Shown: positions 1-8,152, counted from the stretch's first letter. The stretch: DNA of 64,000 nucleotides from Brachybacterium sp. P6-10-X1 (GCF_001969445.1 NZ_CP017297.1:2108001-2172000); one strand, 5' to 3'. Program-made: numbers and translations. Notes: generated by a model not told the origin, from the sequence alone.

Positions 1-811
1 GCAGCAGGCTGCCGAGGAACCCTCCGGCCAGCGCATCTCCCGCGCCGGTGGTGTCGACGACCCCTGGCGGGGCGACGGCCTCGGCTGTCCAGGTGCCCTC
101 GTGGAGGGTGGAGCAGAAGGCGCCGTGGCGACCCCGGCCGACGACCACGGTGGACACTCCTCGCTCGTGACAGGCGCGAGCTGCATCGACGTGGGCGTGC
201 GTGCCGGTGCCGCCAGAGAGCTTGGCCGCCGAGCCGCTGTTCATGAAGACGAGGTCCGAGAGCGAGAGGAGATCACGCAGCACCGAGGTGCCCGGCTCGA
301 AGGCATCTGGCTCAAGATCGATCGCCACTGTGGTGCCCGCTGATCGGGCCTGTTGAGCGATCTCGAGAGCCCAGCACAGGTCGTCGGCCAGCGGGGCCAC
401 GATCCGAGAACCTGCCAGGACGTCCCTGCCGATGCGTCCTGCCTCGGGAAGCTTGATCCCTGTGTCGGCGCCGATGAGAGCCTTCTCGCCACTGTCGTCG
501 AGCTGGATGAAGCACATCCACGTGCGCTGGCCCGCGACCCGCTGCACACTGTCGACGTCGACGCCCAGATCCTGCAACATTGCCAGTGCTTGAGCGGACT
601 CCTCGTCGTCGCCGACCGACGTGACCAGGCGGGACGATACGCCGTGCGCGGCAGCTGCAGCAGCCAAGTTGGCACTCATGCCACCGCCGAAGCTGCCGAG
701 GTACTGTCCGATCGCCTTGTTGTCGCTGTGGGCGATGTGGGGCACCTGGACGAAGTGATCGATGCTCGCGTCGCCCGCGACCGTCAAGTCGACGTGGACC
801 TCGGGCGTCAT
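1..811 (-). CDS. PfkB-family carbohydrate kinase, truncated at the window edge
   Basis: Probable ATP-dependent cytoplasmic sugar kinase of the ribokinase/PfkB superfamily. Reading down from ATG at 811, the protein runs without a stop to the left edge (about 270 residues seen). The N-terminal PfkB region shows SFGGGMSANLAAAAA and the GDDEES stretch. The C-terminal PfkB signature DTTGAGDALAGGF, with the catalytic-base Asp in GAGD, lies just before the edge, so only the last few dozen residues are missing. The start overlaps the stop of the upstream GntR gene by 4 bp (ATGA), so the two are translationally coupled and the kinase is probably under that regulator. The substrate cannot be read from the sequence. 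Confidence 0.88.
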   Translation of the reverse strand, partial: MTPEVHVDLTVAGDASIDHFVQVPHIAHSDNKAIGQYLGSFGGGMSANLAAAAAAHGVSSRLVTSVGDDEESAQALAMLQDLGVDVDSVQRVAGQRTWMCFIQLDDSGEKALIGADTGIKLPEAGRIGRDVLAGSRIVAPLADDLCWALEIAQQARSAGTTVAIDLEPDAFEPGTSVLRDLLSLSDLVFMNSGSAAKLSGGTGTHAHVDAARACHERGVSTVVVGRGRHGAFCSTLHEGTWTAEAVAPPGVVDTTGAGDALAGGFLGSLL

Positions 812-1542
812 TCCTGCATCTCCAGGTCGAGCTCCAGGAAGTAGCGATCGGTGCGAAAGAAGTAGCGCGTGAACTCGACCGGTCGACCCTCGGGCGAGAA
901 GGAGGTGCGTTCTCGCATCAAGACGGCCTGCCCCTCCGGGACATCCAGCACAGAGGAAAGGTCATCCGAGAGGTTGATCGCGGTGATGCGCTCCCGAGCA
1001 TGGGCGGGAAGAACGTTGCGCACGGCGAGAAACGCGTACAGCGAGTCTCCGGTGAACTCGGAGTAGTCGACCTTCGGCTGCGTCACCAGGTAGTGGTCGA
1101 GAAGAACCATCGCTTCACCGTCGGCCACATAACGCCGTCGGATGTGCTGGATCGTCTCGCCCGCGTCTATGCCGAGCGACACAGCGACCTCTGCGTCTGC
1201 AGCCTCGGCGTCGTTGCACAGCACCTCGGGCTTGACGTCGAACCCCCGGTGACGCAATTCGCGCCCGAGTCCGAGCATCGGGCTGACCGCACGGAACTCG
1301 TTGGCCGTGACGACGCTGCCGCGCCCCTGGTATCGCTCGACCAGGCGTAGACGCTTGAGTTCGAGGAGAGCCCGTCGCACCGACGTCGCCGAGACGCCGT
1401 ACTCCCGGCACAGCGCCGCCTCCGAAGGCAGCCAGTCGCCAGCTTGGAGATCCCCGGAGAGGATCTGCCGTTGCAGGTCCGACTGCACCAGGCGGTACAG
1501 GGCCCGTTGAGAGCGAGGGGGCGGCGTCGGAGTCGTAGACAT
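808..1542 (-). CDS. GntR-family transcriptional regulator (HutC/UTRA type)
   Basis: Ligand-responsive DNA-binding repressor, 244 aa. Residues 12-78 form the winged helix (LQRQILSGDLQAGDWLPSE, then YGVSATSVRRALLELKRL), typical of GntR. Residues 90-240 match a UTRA effector domain of the HutC subfamily (LGLGRELRHRGFDV, IRRRYVADGEAMVLLDHYL, FTRYFFRTDRY). ATG at 1542 lies directly beside a perfect palindrome that also contains a -10 box, so autorepression and a leaderless mRNA are likely. The next gene, overlapping by 4 bp, is a sugar kinase, so the effector is probably a sugar phosphate. The UTRA family commonly senses such metabolites; the identity here is unknown. Confidence 0.92.
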   Translation of the reverse strand: MSTTPTPPPRSQRALYRLVQSDLQRQILSGDLQAGDWLPSEAALCREYGVSATSVRRALLELKRLRLVERYQGRGSVVTANEFRAVSPMLGLGRELRHRGFDVKPEVLCNDAEAADAEVAVSLGIDAGETIQHIRRRYVADGEAMVLLDHYLVTQPKVDYSEFTGDSLYAFLAVRNVLPAHARERITAINLSDDLSSVLDVPEGQAVLMRERTSFSPEGRPVEFTRYFFRTDRYFLELDLEMQE

Positions 1543-1562
1543 GCACTTAGTATACTAAGTGC
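1543..1562. promoter_or_regulatory. Perfect 20-bp palindrome, candidate GntR operator and divergent promoter
   Basis: The two 10-nt arms gcacttagta and tactaagtgc are exact reverse complements. The centre reads TATACT on both strands, each copy 6 nt before a potential start: ATG of gntR on the minus strand (1542) and GTG at 1563 on the plus strand. Bound repressor would cover the -10 box and transcription start of gntR. Operator identity is inferred from position and symmetry. Confidence 0.75.
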
Positions 1563-1821
1563 GTGGCCGACTCGCCAGCTGTGCTCCGTCGCGAGTTGCT
1601 CGCGGCGACGCCATCGATGCTCGACCGGCCGCGTCTCCCCGCGCGGTGACCAGGACGTCACGGCGCGTCACAGCCAGCCGGGCAGGCCAGCACCTGCACC
1701 GATCGCTCACACGCGATGCTTTCCACGAACTTCGGTGTCGGTCCCTGGTCGGAGTCGCCGACTCCGTGGCAACCGGCAGGCCGCCGTACGAGGCCTCCTG
1801 CCAGGACGCGTAGCCTGTGGG
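1563..1821. other. Intergenic region between gntR and hisE
   Basis: A 28-codon frame begins with GTG at 1563, exactly 6 nt after a plus-strand TATACT, and ends at 1649. It could be a leaderless leader peptide or a remnant; it matches no family I know. The rest holds no convincing gene. A -10-like TAGCCT at 1811-1816 lies 5 nt before the hisE GTG. Confidence 0.4.
1811..1816 (+). promoter_or_regulatory. -10 box for leaderless hisE
   Basis: TAGCCT followed by 5 nt and then GTG at 1822. No Shine-Dalgarno sequence fits between, so transcription probably starts at the start codon. Confidence 0.55.
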
Positions 1822-2073
1822 GTGAAGGATGTCGAGGCATTGTTCGCCGAGCTCACCGAGAAGTCCCATGACCAGCCCGAGAGGTCGGACGCCGTCCGCG
1901 AACTCGACGGCGTCGTCCAGATCGGCAAGAAGATCACGGAAGCGTCCACCGAGGTACAGATCGCCTGCGCGGACGAGACCGACGACGCGGCGATGGAGAT
2001 CAGCCAGCTGCTCCATCTCCTGCAGGTGATGAGGGCCGTCCAGGACATCTCCCTCGAGGACGTCTCCCGATAG
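1822..2073 (+). CDS. hisE: Phosphoribosyl-ATP diphosphatase HisE
   Basis: Second enzyme of histidine biosynthesis, hydrolysing phosphoribosyl-ATP to phosphoribosyl-AMP and pyrophosphate in the cytoplasm. The protein is 83 aa, the usual HisE size, with the helix pattern ELDGVVQIGKKITEASTEV and DDAAMEISQLLHLLQV. It lies 77 bp upstream of hisG, the standard actinobacterial hisE-hisG arrangement. Oddity: the family motif normally reads IGKK..EEAxEV, but here it is ITEASTEV, so the second of the paired acidic residues is Ala; EEISQLLY reads MEISQLLH. It may be a diverged but working enzyme. GTG is the only start compatible with family length, and it sits 5 nt after TAGCCT. Confidence 0.85.
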   Translation: MKDVEALFAELTEKSHDQPERSDAVRELDGVVQIGKKITEASTEVQIACADETDDAAMEISQLLHLLQVMRAVQDISLEDVSR

Positions 2074-2150
2074 CTCTGAGCCGGCGGCTCGCTCGCCGTC
2101 CTTGTCGTCCCGCCCCGTCTCGAGGCCGCTGCGCCGGCCGAGGAGGATCC

Positions 2151-3008
2151 GTGCTCCGCATCGCCGTGCCCAACAAGGGCGCCTTGTCCGACCCCGCCGT
2201 CGACCTGCTCCAGGAGGCCGGATACCGGCGCCGTGGCATAGCGAAGGAGCTCGTCGTGGTCGACGAGGAGAACGAGGTCGAACTGTTCCATCTGCGCCCC
2301 CGCGACATCGCGGTCTACGTCGGCTCCGGGGCCGTGGACGTCGGCATCACCGGCCAAGACATGCTGCTGGACTCCCGCACCCCGGCCGACGAGATCCTGC
2401 CGCTGGGCTTCGCCGGATCGACCTTCCGCTTCGCGGCCCCCGTCGGCACCCGCAGCGACGTCTCCGAGTTGCAGGGCGCCCGCATCGCCACCAGTTACGA
2501 GAACATCGTCGAGGACTATCTCACCGAGCGCGGTATCAGCGCCGAGGTGGTCCACCTCAACGGCGCCGTCGAATCCTCGATCCGGCTGGGCGTCGCCGAC
2601 GTCATCGCCGACGTGGTCGAGAGCGGCACCACCTTGCGCGCGGCGGGCCTCGCACCCTTCAGCGAGCCGATCATGACCAGCCAGGCCGTGCTCTTCTCCC
2701 GCCCCGGGCTCGAGCTCGACGAGAAGGGCACCCACTCCCTCGAGGTGCTCGCGCGGCGCATCCGCGGCGTGCTGGTCGCCCGCGAGTACGTGATGCTCGA
2801 CTACGACATCCCCTCCGCCCTGCTCGAGCGCGCCGTGCAGATCACCCCCGGCCTGCAGTCCCCGACGGTCTCACCGCTGCACGGCGGAGAATGGTCAGCC
2901 GTGCGCGCGATGGTGGACACCCGCTCCGCCCACCGCATGATGGATGACCTCTACGACGTCGGCGCCCGCGCCATCCTGGTCACCGCGATCCAGGCCTGCC
3001 GCATCTGA
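2151..3008 (+). CDS. hisG: ATP phosphoribosyltransferase HisG, long form
   Basis: First, committed step of histidine synthesis: ATP plus PRPP gives phosphoribosyl-ATP. At 285 aa it is the long, self-sufficient form that carries a C-terminal ACT-like domain for histidine feedback inhibition and needs no HisZ. Signatures are MLRIAVPNKGALSDPA at the N-terminus, the GITGQDML loop, and LGVADVIADVVESGTTLRAAGL near residue 160. GTG at 2151 follows a strong AGGAGG with good spacing. It is co-directional with hisE. A strong hairpin after the stop (3070-3110) probably ends the unit. Confidence 0.97.
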   Translation: MLRIAVPNKGALSDPAVDLLQEAGYRRRGIAKELVVVDEENEVELFHLRPRDIAVYVGSGAVDVGITGQDMLLDSRTPADEILPLGFAGSTFRFAAPVGTRSDVSELQGARIATSYENIVEDYLTERGISAEVVHLNGAVESSIRLGVADVIADVVESGTTLRAAGLAPFSEPIMTSQAVLFSRPGLELDEKGTHSLEVLARRIRGVLVAREYVMLDYDIPSALLERAVQITPGLQSPTVSPLHGGEWSAVRAMVDTRSAHRMMDDLYDVGARAILVTAIQACRI

Positions 3009-3069
3009 GGTCTCCCTGAGCGCCGACCGACGCGTCACCCCGGGATTCAGCCGACGGCTGACCTTTCTC

Positions 3070-3110
3070 CCCAGCGCCCCCGACACCATCGCGGTGTCGG
3101 GGGCGCTGGG
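3070..3110 (+). terminator. 18-bp perfect hairpin after hisG, abutting the next promoter
   Basis: Arms 3070-3087 and 3093-3110 are exact reverse complements around a 5-nt loop (atcgc). There is no T-run, as is common in GC-rich actinobacteria. The right arm ends directly at the -10 box TAGATT (3111-3116) of the next gene, so the stem occupies that promoter's -35 region. Confidence 0.7.
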
Positions 3111-3116
3111 TAGATT
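3111..3116 (+). promoter_or_regulatory. -10 box for the oxidoreductase-tmk-holB operon
   Basis: TAGATT, then 6 nt, then ATG at 3123, indicating a leaderless transcript. Confidence 0.6.
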
Positions 3117-3122
3117 GGACCC

Positions 3123-4199
3123 ATGAACGCGACCGACGAGCCCCCGGGCGATGCCGCCGTGCCGGCGCTGTCCCTGCCCGCCTCCACCGTCCCCGAGCCG
3201 TCCACGGCACCGGGCCTGCGCTGGGGTGTGATCTCCCCCGGCCACATCGGCGACCAGTTCACGGCGACCGCGCACCGGGCCACCGCCTCCCGCGTGGTCT
3301 CCGTGGTCTCCCGCTCGCAGCGGCGGGCGGAGGCCTTCGCCGCGGAGCACGGCGTCGAGCAGGCCTTCTCCTCCGTGGCGGAGATGCTCGCCGCGGGCGG
3401 CCTCGATGCCGTCTACGTCGCCTCCCCGCACGCCCAGCACCACGAGCTGGCCCGACCCGTGCTCGAGGCGGGCGTCCCCGTACTGGTCGAGAAGGCCTTC
3501 ACCCTCAACGGCGTTCAGGCCCGCGACCTGCTGGAACTGGCCAGGGAGCGCGGCGTGTTCGCCATGGAGGCGATGTGGGCCCGCTTCCTGCCGCAGTACG
3601 ACGTGCTGCGCCAGGTGGTCTCCTCCGGTCTGCTCGGCGACGTCATCGAGGTCGCCGCCGATCATGGGCAGTCCTTCCCGGAGGACCCCGCCCATCGCAT
3701 GTACGCCCCGGAGCTCGGCGGCGGCGCCCTGCTCGATCTGGGGGTGTACCCGCTCTCGTTCGCGCAGATGGTCCTCGGCGACCTCACCGACCTGGCGGTC
3801 CGGGGCGACCTCACGGCCACCGGCGTAGACGCGTACCTCGCCCTGCTCGGGCGCGCGGAGGGCGGAGGCCGCGCGCGACTCTCCTCGACCCTGCTCGCCC
3901 GCACCCCCACCGAGGCCGTGGTCAGCGGCACGACCGGATCGGCCCGGCTGTCCGGGGCGTTCTTCGCCCCCGGCACCCTCACGGTCACGCTGCTCGACGG
4001 CCGCTCGGCATCCTTCCGCCATGCCGGTGACCCGGGCGACGGCATGGCTTTCGAGATCGCGGAGGCCGCCCGTCGGATCACCGCCGGAGACCTCGAGTCG
4101 CCGCTGATGAGCTGGGCCGATACGCTCAGCGTGATGGACACGATGGACGCCGTCCGCGCCGAGCTCGGCGTCGTCTACCCCGCGGAGGAGCCCTCATGA
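3123..4199 (+). CDS. Gfo/Idh/MocA-family NAD(P)-dependent oxidoreductase
   Basis: Cytoplasmic dehydrogenase of the Gfo/Idh/MocA family, 358 aa. The first 30 residues are a low-complexity tail. The Rossmann domain begins at LRWGVISPGHIGDQF and continues with VVSVVSRSQRRAEAFA. LVEKAFTLNGVQA contains the conserved Glu-Lys (EKP-type) motif that positions cofactor and substrate, and GGGALLDLGVYPL is the conserved C-terminal domain segment. It is probably leaderless from ATG 3123 and overlaps tmk by 4 bp, so it is first in an operon with DNA-metabolism genes. The sugar or polyol substrate is not evident; the link to tmk and holB looks transcriptional rather than metabolic. Confidence 0.88.
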   Translation: MNATDEPPGDAAVPALSLPASTVPEPSTAPGLRWGVISPGHIGDQFTATAHRATASRVVSVVSRSQRRAEAFAAEHGVEQAFSSVAEMLAAGGLDAVYVASPHAQHHELARPVLEAGVPVLVEKAFTLNGVQARDLLELARERGVFAMEAMWARFLPQYDVLRQVVSSGLLGDVIEVAADHGQSFPEDPAHRMYAPELGGGALLDLGVYPLSFAQMVLGDLTDLAVRGDLTATGVDAYLALLGRAEGGGRARLSSTLLARTPTEAVVSGTTGSARLSGAFFAPGTLTVTLLDGRSASFRHAGDPGDGMAFEIAEAARRITAGDLESPLMSWADTLSVMDTMDAVRAELGVVYPAEEPS

Positions 4200-4924
4200 G
4201 CATCCTGGAATCCTCACGGGGCCTGCGCGTCCCCTCCCCGCACCCGCCCAAGCGCGGCGTGTTCATCTCCTTCGAGGGTGGCGAGGCGGCCGGCAAGACC
4301 ACCCAGATGCAGATGCTGCGTGACCACCTGGTCACCGACCGGTCCGTCGCCGAGGACCTCATCCTCACCACGCGCGAGCCGGGCGGCACCGAGCTCGGCC
4401 GGTCGCTCCGCGAGCTCCTCCTGCACGGCGAGCACGTCGATCCGCGCGCCGAGGCTCTGCTGTACGCGGCGGACCGCGCCCATCACGTCGCCACCCTGGT
4501 GCGCCCGCATCTGGCGCGCGGCGGCCTGGTCCTGGGTGACCGCTATCTCGACTCCTCGATCGCGTACCAGGGGGCGGGACGCTCCCTCGAGCCCGACGAG
4601 ATCGGGTCCCTCTCGCTGTGGGCGGTCGGCGGTCTGCTCCCTCACCGCACGATCCTGCTCGACGTCCCGACGGAGACCCTCGACGAGCGCCGCGTGACCG
4701 GTCAGGACCGTCTGGAGAACGCCGGCGGGACCTTCCATGCCACCGTGCGCCAGGAGTTCCTGGACCTCGCCGAGGCCGATCCGGAGCGCTTCGCCGTCAT
4801 CGATGGAACACAACCGCGCGATCAGGTGCACGCCCAGGTGCTCGACTCCGTCGCCGAGGTGCTCGACCTGTTCGATCCCACCTTCGAGCCTGCTCCGCCG
4901 ACCAAGCACCGGGACGAGCTGTGA
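4196..4924 (+). CDS. tmk: Thymidylate kinase
   Basis: Phosphorylates dTMP to dTDP with ATP. The protein has 242 aa, including a roughly 20-residue N-terminal extension. P-loop FEGGEAAGKTT is at about residue 25, the dTMP-binding TREPGGTELG follows, and the DRYLDSSIAYQG motif (DRY/H-type base recognition) is intact, with a lid region near RRVTGQDRLE. It overlaps the preceding oxidoreductase by 4 bp, and its stop overlaps the holB GTG (GTGA). The tmk-holB pairing is common in bacteria. Confidence 0.97.
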   Translation: MSILESSRGLRVPSPHPPKRGVFISFEGGEAAGKTTQMQMLRDHLVTDRSVAEDLILTTREPGGTELGRSLRELLLHGEHVDPRAEALLYAADRAHHVATLVRPHLARGGLVLGDRYLDSSIAYQGAGRSLEPDEIGSLSLWAVGGLLPHRTILLDVPTETLDERRVTGQDRLENAGGTFHATVRQEFLDLAEADPERFAVIDGTQPRDQVHAQVLDSVAEVLDLFDPTFEPAPPTKHRDEL

Positions 4925-6147
4925 CCGCAGCCGATCCCGGTGGCCCGGTGGCGCAGGCGTCTCCTGGTGGCCCCGGGACGCCGGCCGGTGACGGGGCGCG
5001 GGCCGGAGACGGGGCGTGGGCCGATGTCGTCGGCCAGGAGGCGGTGGTGGCCCAGTTCCGGCGCGCCGCCTCGTCCCCGGAATCCCTCGCCCAGGCCTGG
5101 TTGATCACCGGGCCTCCCGGGTCCGGACGCTCCACCGCCGCCCGAGCCTTCGCGGCCACCCTGCAATGCGAGCTCGGCTCCGGCTGCGGGCGATGCCACG
5201 CCTGCCGCACGGTGCTCGCGGGCACCCATCCGGACGTCACGGTGGTCGCGACCGACAAGCTCTCCATCGCGAAGGACGAGGTGCGCGGCCTGGTGTTGAC
5301 GGCACAGCGCGCCCCCGCCACCGGACGGCACCGGGTGCTGATCGTCGAGGACGCCGACCGCATGAGCGCCGGAACCTTCAACGTGCTGCTGAAGTCCATC
5401 GAGGAACCGCCCCCGGCGACGGTCTGGATGCTGTGCGCCCCGTCGGCCGAGGACCTCGCCCCGACCATCCGGTCGCGCTGCCGCCAGGTGACGCTCTCGG
5501 TCCCGTCCTCGGACGTGGTCGCGGACCTGCTGCGTCGCCGGGACGGCGTCCCGGAGGACCTGGCCCTGCGAGCGGCGCGCGCCTCCCAGGGGCACATCGG
5601 TCTCGCGCTGCGGTATGCCACGCAGGAGGGTGCCCTGGCGGCCCGGGAGGACTCCGCGCGCACACTGCTGTCCCTGCGCGGCGCCGGGCAGGCGGTCCTG
5701 GCGGCGCAGTCGCTGGTGGACCGTGCCACGGCGGAGGCCAAGACGCATGCCGATACCGTCGCCGTCGAGGAGAAGGAGCGCTTCCTGCGCTCGGCGGGGA
5801 TCGACGACGGCAAGGTCCCGCCCTCGCTGCGCTCCCAGGTGCGCCAGCTCGAGGAGGACGCCAAGCGGCGCCAGACGCGTCTGGTGCGCGATGTGCTGGA
5901 CCGCTACCTGCTCGATGTCCACTCGGTGCTCCGTGATGTGCTGAGCCGACAGCTGGACACCGGCAGCGAGCTGGTCAACGTCGAGGTCGCCGCGGAGCTC
6001 GAGCAGGTCGCCGCGAACGGCACGGGACGGACCACATTGCAGCTGCTGGAGGCGGTCCAAGAGGCTCGGACCCGCATCAGCGGCAACGTGCCGCCGCTGC
6101 TGGCGATCGAGGCGCTGCTGGCCCGCATCGCTCTCGACCAGCGCTGA
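4921..6147 (+). CDS. holB: DNA polymerase III subunit delta prime
   Basis: Clamp-loader subunit of the replicative polymerase, 408 aa, with an AAA+ fold. After a Gly/Pro-rich leader come ADVVGQEAVVAQF, the P-loop-like GPPGSGRST, a four-Cys zinc module (CELGSGCGRCHAC), VLIVEDADRM (Walker B-like), LLKSIEEPP and the sensor-1/arginine-finger region TIRSRCRQV. This order is typical of actinobacterial delta prime. I place the start at GTG 4921, overlapping the tmk stop, rather than at earlier in-frame codons inside tmk. Confidence 0.95.
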   Translation: MTAADPGGPVAQASPGGPGTPAGDGARAGDGAWADVVGQEAVVAQFRRAASSPESLAQAWLITGPPGSGRSTAARAFAATLQCELGSGCGRCHACRTVLAGTHPDVTVVATDKLSIAKDEVRGLVLTAQRAPATGRHRVLIVEDADRMSAGTFNVLLKSIEEPPPATVWMLCAPSAEDLAPTIRSRCRQVTLSVPSSDVVADLLRRRDGVPEDLALRAARASQGHIGLALRYATQEGALAAREDSARTLLSLRGAGQAVLAAQSLVDRATAEAKTHADTVAVEEKERFLRSAGIDDGKVPPSLRSQVRQLEEDAKRRQTRLVRDVLDRYLLDVHSVLRDVLSRQLDTGSELVNVEVAAELEQVAANGTGRTTLQLLEAVQEARTRISGNVPPLLAIEALLARIALDQR

Positions 6148-6284
6148 CCGAGGGCACGTCCGCTCACCGAGGGCACGTCGCCGGCGCACGCCGCCCTGCC
6201 GCACGCTGCACGTCGCACCGACCGTTCGGTCACCGGGATGCGCGGCCGTCCCGTCCCTCCGTCACGCGAGGGCCAGCCGCCCCT

Positions 6285-6338
6285 CACGCGATGGTGCACT
6301 GTGCTTCCGTGGGTGGAAGCACAGCGCACCATCGCGTG
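6285..6338. terminator. Long inverted repeat between convergent holB and DUF3027 genes
   Basis: Arms of 24 nt (6285-6308 and 6315-6338) pair with a single mismatch around a 6-nt loop (gtgggt). It is placed to end transcription from both sides. The flanks hold short repeats: accgagggcacgtc twice after holB, and three gaccgaga-type copies at about 6339-6385. Confidence 0.6.
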
Positions 6339-6425
6339 GACCGAGAGCCGGGCGGACCGAGAGTCGCGTCGACCGAGACTCGCGTGGCTCGGGGGTCAGA
6401 CAGCTCGCAAGCCGGTGAGGGTCGG

Positions 6426-7541
6426 TCAGGCCTGGGGGGTCTGGTCCCCGTCGGACGCACCGTCGGCAGCCTCGGCCTCGGCAGGCACCGTGGACGTGCT
6501 CACGGCCGCGGCCGGATCCTCCGGGGCGCCGGTCTCCGTCACGTCGGCCTGGACCGGGGCCTCGTCCTGGGGCGAGTCCGCCTCGGGGACCTCCGCGGCC
6601 ACCGCGTCGACATCCGCCGACTCCGTCGGCTCCGTGGACCCGTCAGTGCTCTCCGGATTCGTCGCCGTCCCGGAGGAGCGCACCTCCTCCGGGGCCTGCG
6701 CACCATCAGCGGGCGTCACGACGTCGGCGGGCGCACCCGCCGTCGGCTTCTGCTGGATCTCGACGTCGAGCTCGTCGACCACCACGCCGGTGCCGCGCGG
6801 GATCTCGTGGTCGTCCTCCTGCTGGCCCGTCTCGGAGTGCGCCCCGCAGCCGAAGCCGAGGTGGACGACCCTGCCGTCGGCCGGGGACCATTCGTTGGTG
6901 CACACGCCGAACTCGCCGCGCAGGGAGCCGGAGAGCTTCGAGAGGAAGCCGCAGCTGGAGCAGCTGGCGGAGACGGTCCCCTTGCGACCCCGAGCGGAGA
7001 TCTGGCGGGGGCCGAATTCACCCTCCGTCCAGCGCTCGGCGGCCTCGGCGCGTCCCAGCGGCGAGAGCACCCGGGAGCGGCCCAGGCCGAGCTCCCACAG
7101 CGCGACACGATCGGCGTCCTCGTCGCCGGTGGCCTCGTAACCCTGCTCGAGACGGACGTCCTGCTCGTGGTACGGCAGCAGATCGTCGGTCCCGACGTCC
7201 TCGGGCTTCAGACGCTCGGACCATGGTTCCCACTCGGGAGCGAGGATCGCCTCCTCGCCCGGCAGGAGCGCGGTCTCGGCGACTGTCGGCGCCTTCGCCC
7301 GGGGTGCCCGCGCGAGGACCACGACCCAGGACCAGCCGCGATATCCCGGCATGGCGCAGTCGAAGACATGCGTGACCAGCCGTTCCCCGCTCACCTCGAC
7401 GCGCTGGTGCTCCCCGACCTGACCCGGGTCCGTGACCTCGAGCAGCGCCTCGCGGGCGAGCTCGACGGCGTCGGCCGCCACCGCGTCCAGCTTGGGCCGG
7501 GCGGTGCGGGATCGACGGGGGGCGGTGGTCGGCTGGGTCAT
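6426..7541 (-). CDS. DUF3027-domain protein
   Basis: Uncharacterised actinobacterial family, 371 aa. Residues 15-230 form the conserved part: LDAVAADAVELAREALLEV, then FDCAMPGYRGWSWVVVLARAPRAK, LLPGEEAILAPEWEPW and a Cys pair motif (CSSCGF ... FGVCTNEWSP ... FGCGAHSET) that could bind a metal. The last 120 residues are an acidic Ala/Pro/Thr-rich tail, probably disordered. I chose ATG at 7541, 4 nt beyond the stop of the cold-shock gene, with GAGG upstream; an in-frame upstream start would overlap that gene. The pairing with a cold-shock gene recurs in actinobacteria, but the function is unknown. Confidence 0.85.
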   Translation of the reverse strand: MTQPTTAPRRSRTARPKLDAVAADAVELAREALLEVTDPGQVGEHQRVEVSGERLVTHVFDCAMPGYRGWSWVVVLARAPRAKAPTVAETALLPGEEAILAPEWEPWSERLKPEDVGTDDLLPYHEQDVRLEQGYEATGDEDADRVALWELGLGRSRVLSPLGRAEAAERWTEGEFGPRQISARGRKGTVSASCSSCGFLSKLSGSLRGEFGVCTNEWSPADGRVVHLGFGCGAHSETGQQEDDHEIPRGTGVVVDELDVEIQQKPTAGAPADVVTPADGAQAPEEVRSSGTATNPESTDGSTEPTESADVDAVAAEVPEADSPQDEAPVQADVTETGAPEDPAAAVSTSTVPAEAEAADGASDGDQTPQA

Positions 7542-7545
7542 ATGT

Positions 7546-7932
7546 TCAGGCCTCGAAGTTGTCGGCGACGGCACGGAGCACGGTGGAGATCTTCTGCGAG
7601 TGCCCGCGATCGGGATAGCGGCCCTGGCGGAGCCCGTTGGAGGCGTCGTCCAACAGGCGGATCAGGTCCTCGACCATATCCGCCATCTCGTCGGGCTTGG
7701 CGCGGCGGGCGCGGCTGACGGACGGTGCGGGCTCCATCAGGCGCAGCGAGAGCACCTGGGGACCGCGACGGCCGTCGACCATGTCGAAGTCGACGCGGGC
7801 GCCGGGGCGCAGCGCCGTGACCTCCTCGGGCAGGTTCGAGGCGTGCACGTACACGCTCTGACCATCCTCGTCATCGAGGATGAAGCCGAAGCCCTTCTCG
7901 GCGTCGTAGAACTTCACCTTGCCGCGTGGCAC
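7546..7932 (-). CDS. Cold-shock domain protein with C-terminal extension
   Basis: RNA/ssDNA-binding cold-shock protein, 128 aa. Residues 1-65 are the CSD beta-barrel with RNP1-like KGFGFI and RNP2-like VYVHAS. Residues 70-128 form the charged extension found in the longer actinobacterial proteins. GTG at 7932 has AAGGAATGG upstream and gives the expected VPRGKVKFYD start. A -10 box TAGACT on the minus strand at 8064-8059 would give a leader of about 120 nt, as usual for cold-shock mRNAs. An alternative TTG at 8052, exactly 6 nt after that box, is in frame and would add 40 residues; I consider it less likely. DUF3027 follows in the same unit. Confidence 0.88.
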   Translation of the reverse strand: MPRGKVKFYDAEKGFGFILDDEDGQSVYVHASNLPEEVTALRPGARVDFDMVDGRRGPQVLSLRLMEPAPSVSRARRAKPDEMADMVEDLIRLLDDASNGLRQGRYPDRGHSQKISTVLRAVADNFEA

Positions 7933-8058
7933 GTGGATCCCATTCCTTGTCTTGTGATGGCGGTCCGCTGGGTCAGGACCCGGGAGCTCACGGGCCCGCT
8001 GCAGGGCCGACGGGTCGCTGTGCTCCGCGGGATGCCGGAGTCCGTCCGGCAACGATGG

Positions 8059-8064
8059 AGTCTA
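8059..8064 (-). promoter_or_regulatory. -10 box upstream of the cold-shock gene
   Basis: TAGACT on the minus strand. The predicted start near 8052 leaves a roughly 120-nt leader before the GTG at 7932. Confidence 0.5.
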
Positions 8065-8152
8065 TCGTGCGCAGCCGACGGCGTGGCGAGCGGATTCCCG
8101 TTCGTGACCGCAGCCACCGGAGGCCCCGGGGCGGGGCGGCACCGCGTCGGCC

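Noticed and set aside
4618..4920. Longer holB start inside tmk
   Set aside because: It would place about 100 residues antiphase within tmk; GTG 4921 gives the normal GTGA overlap and family length.
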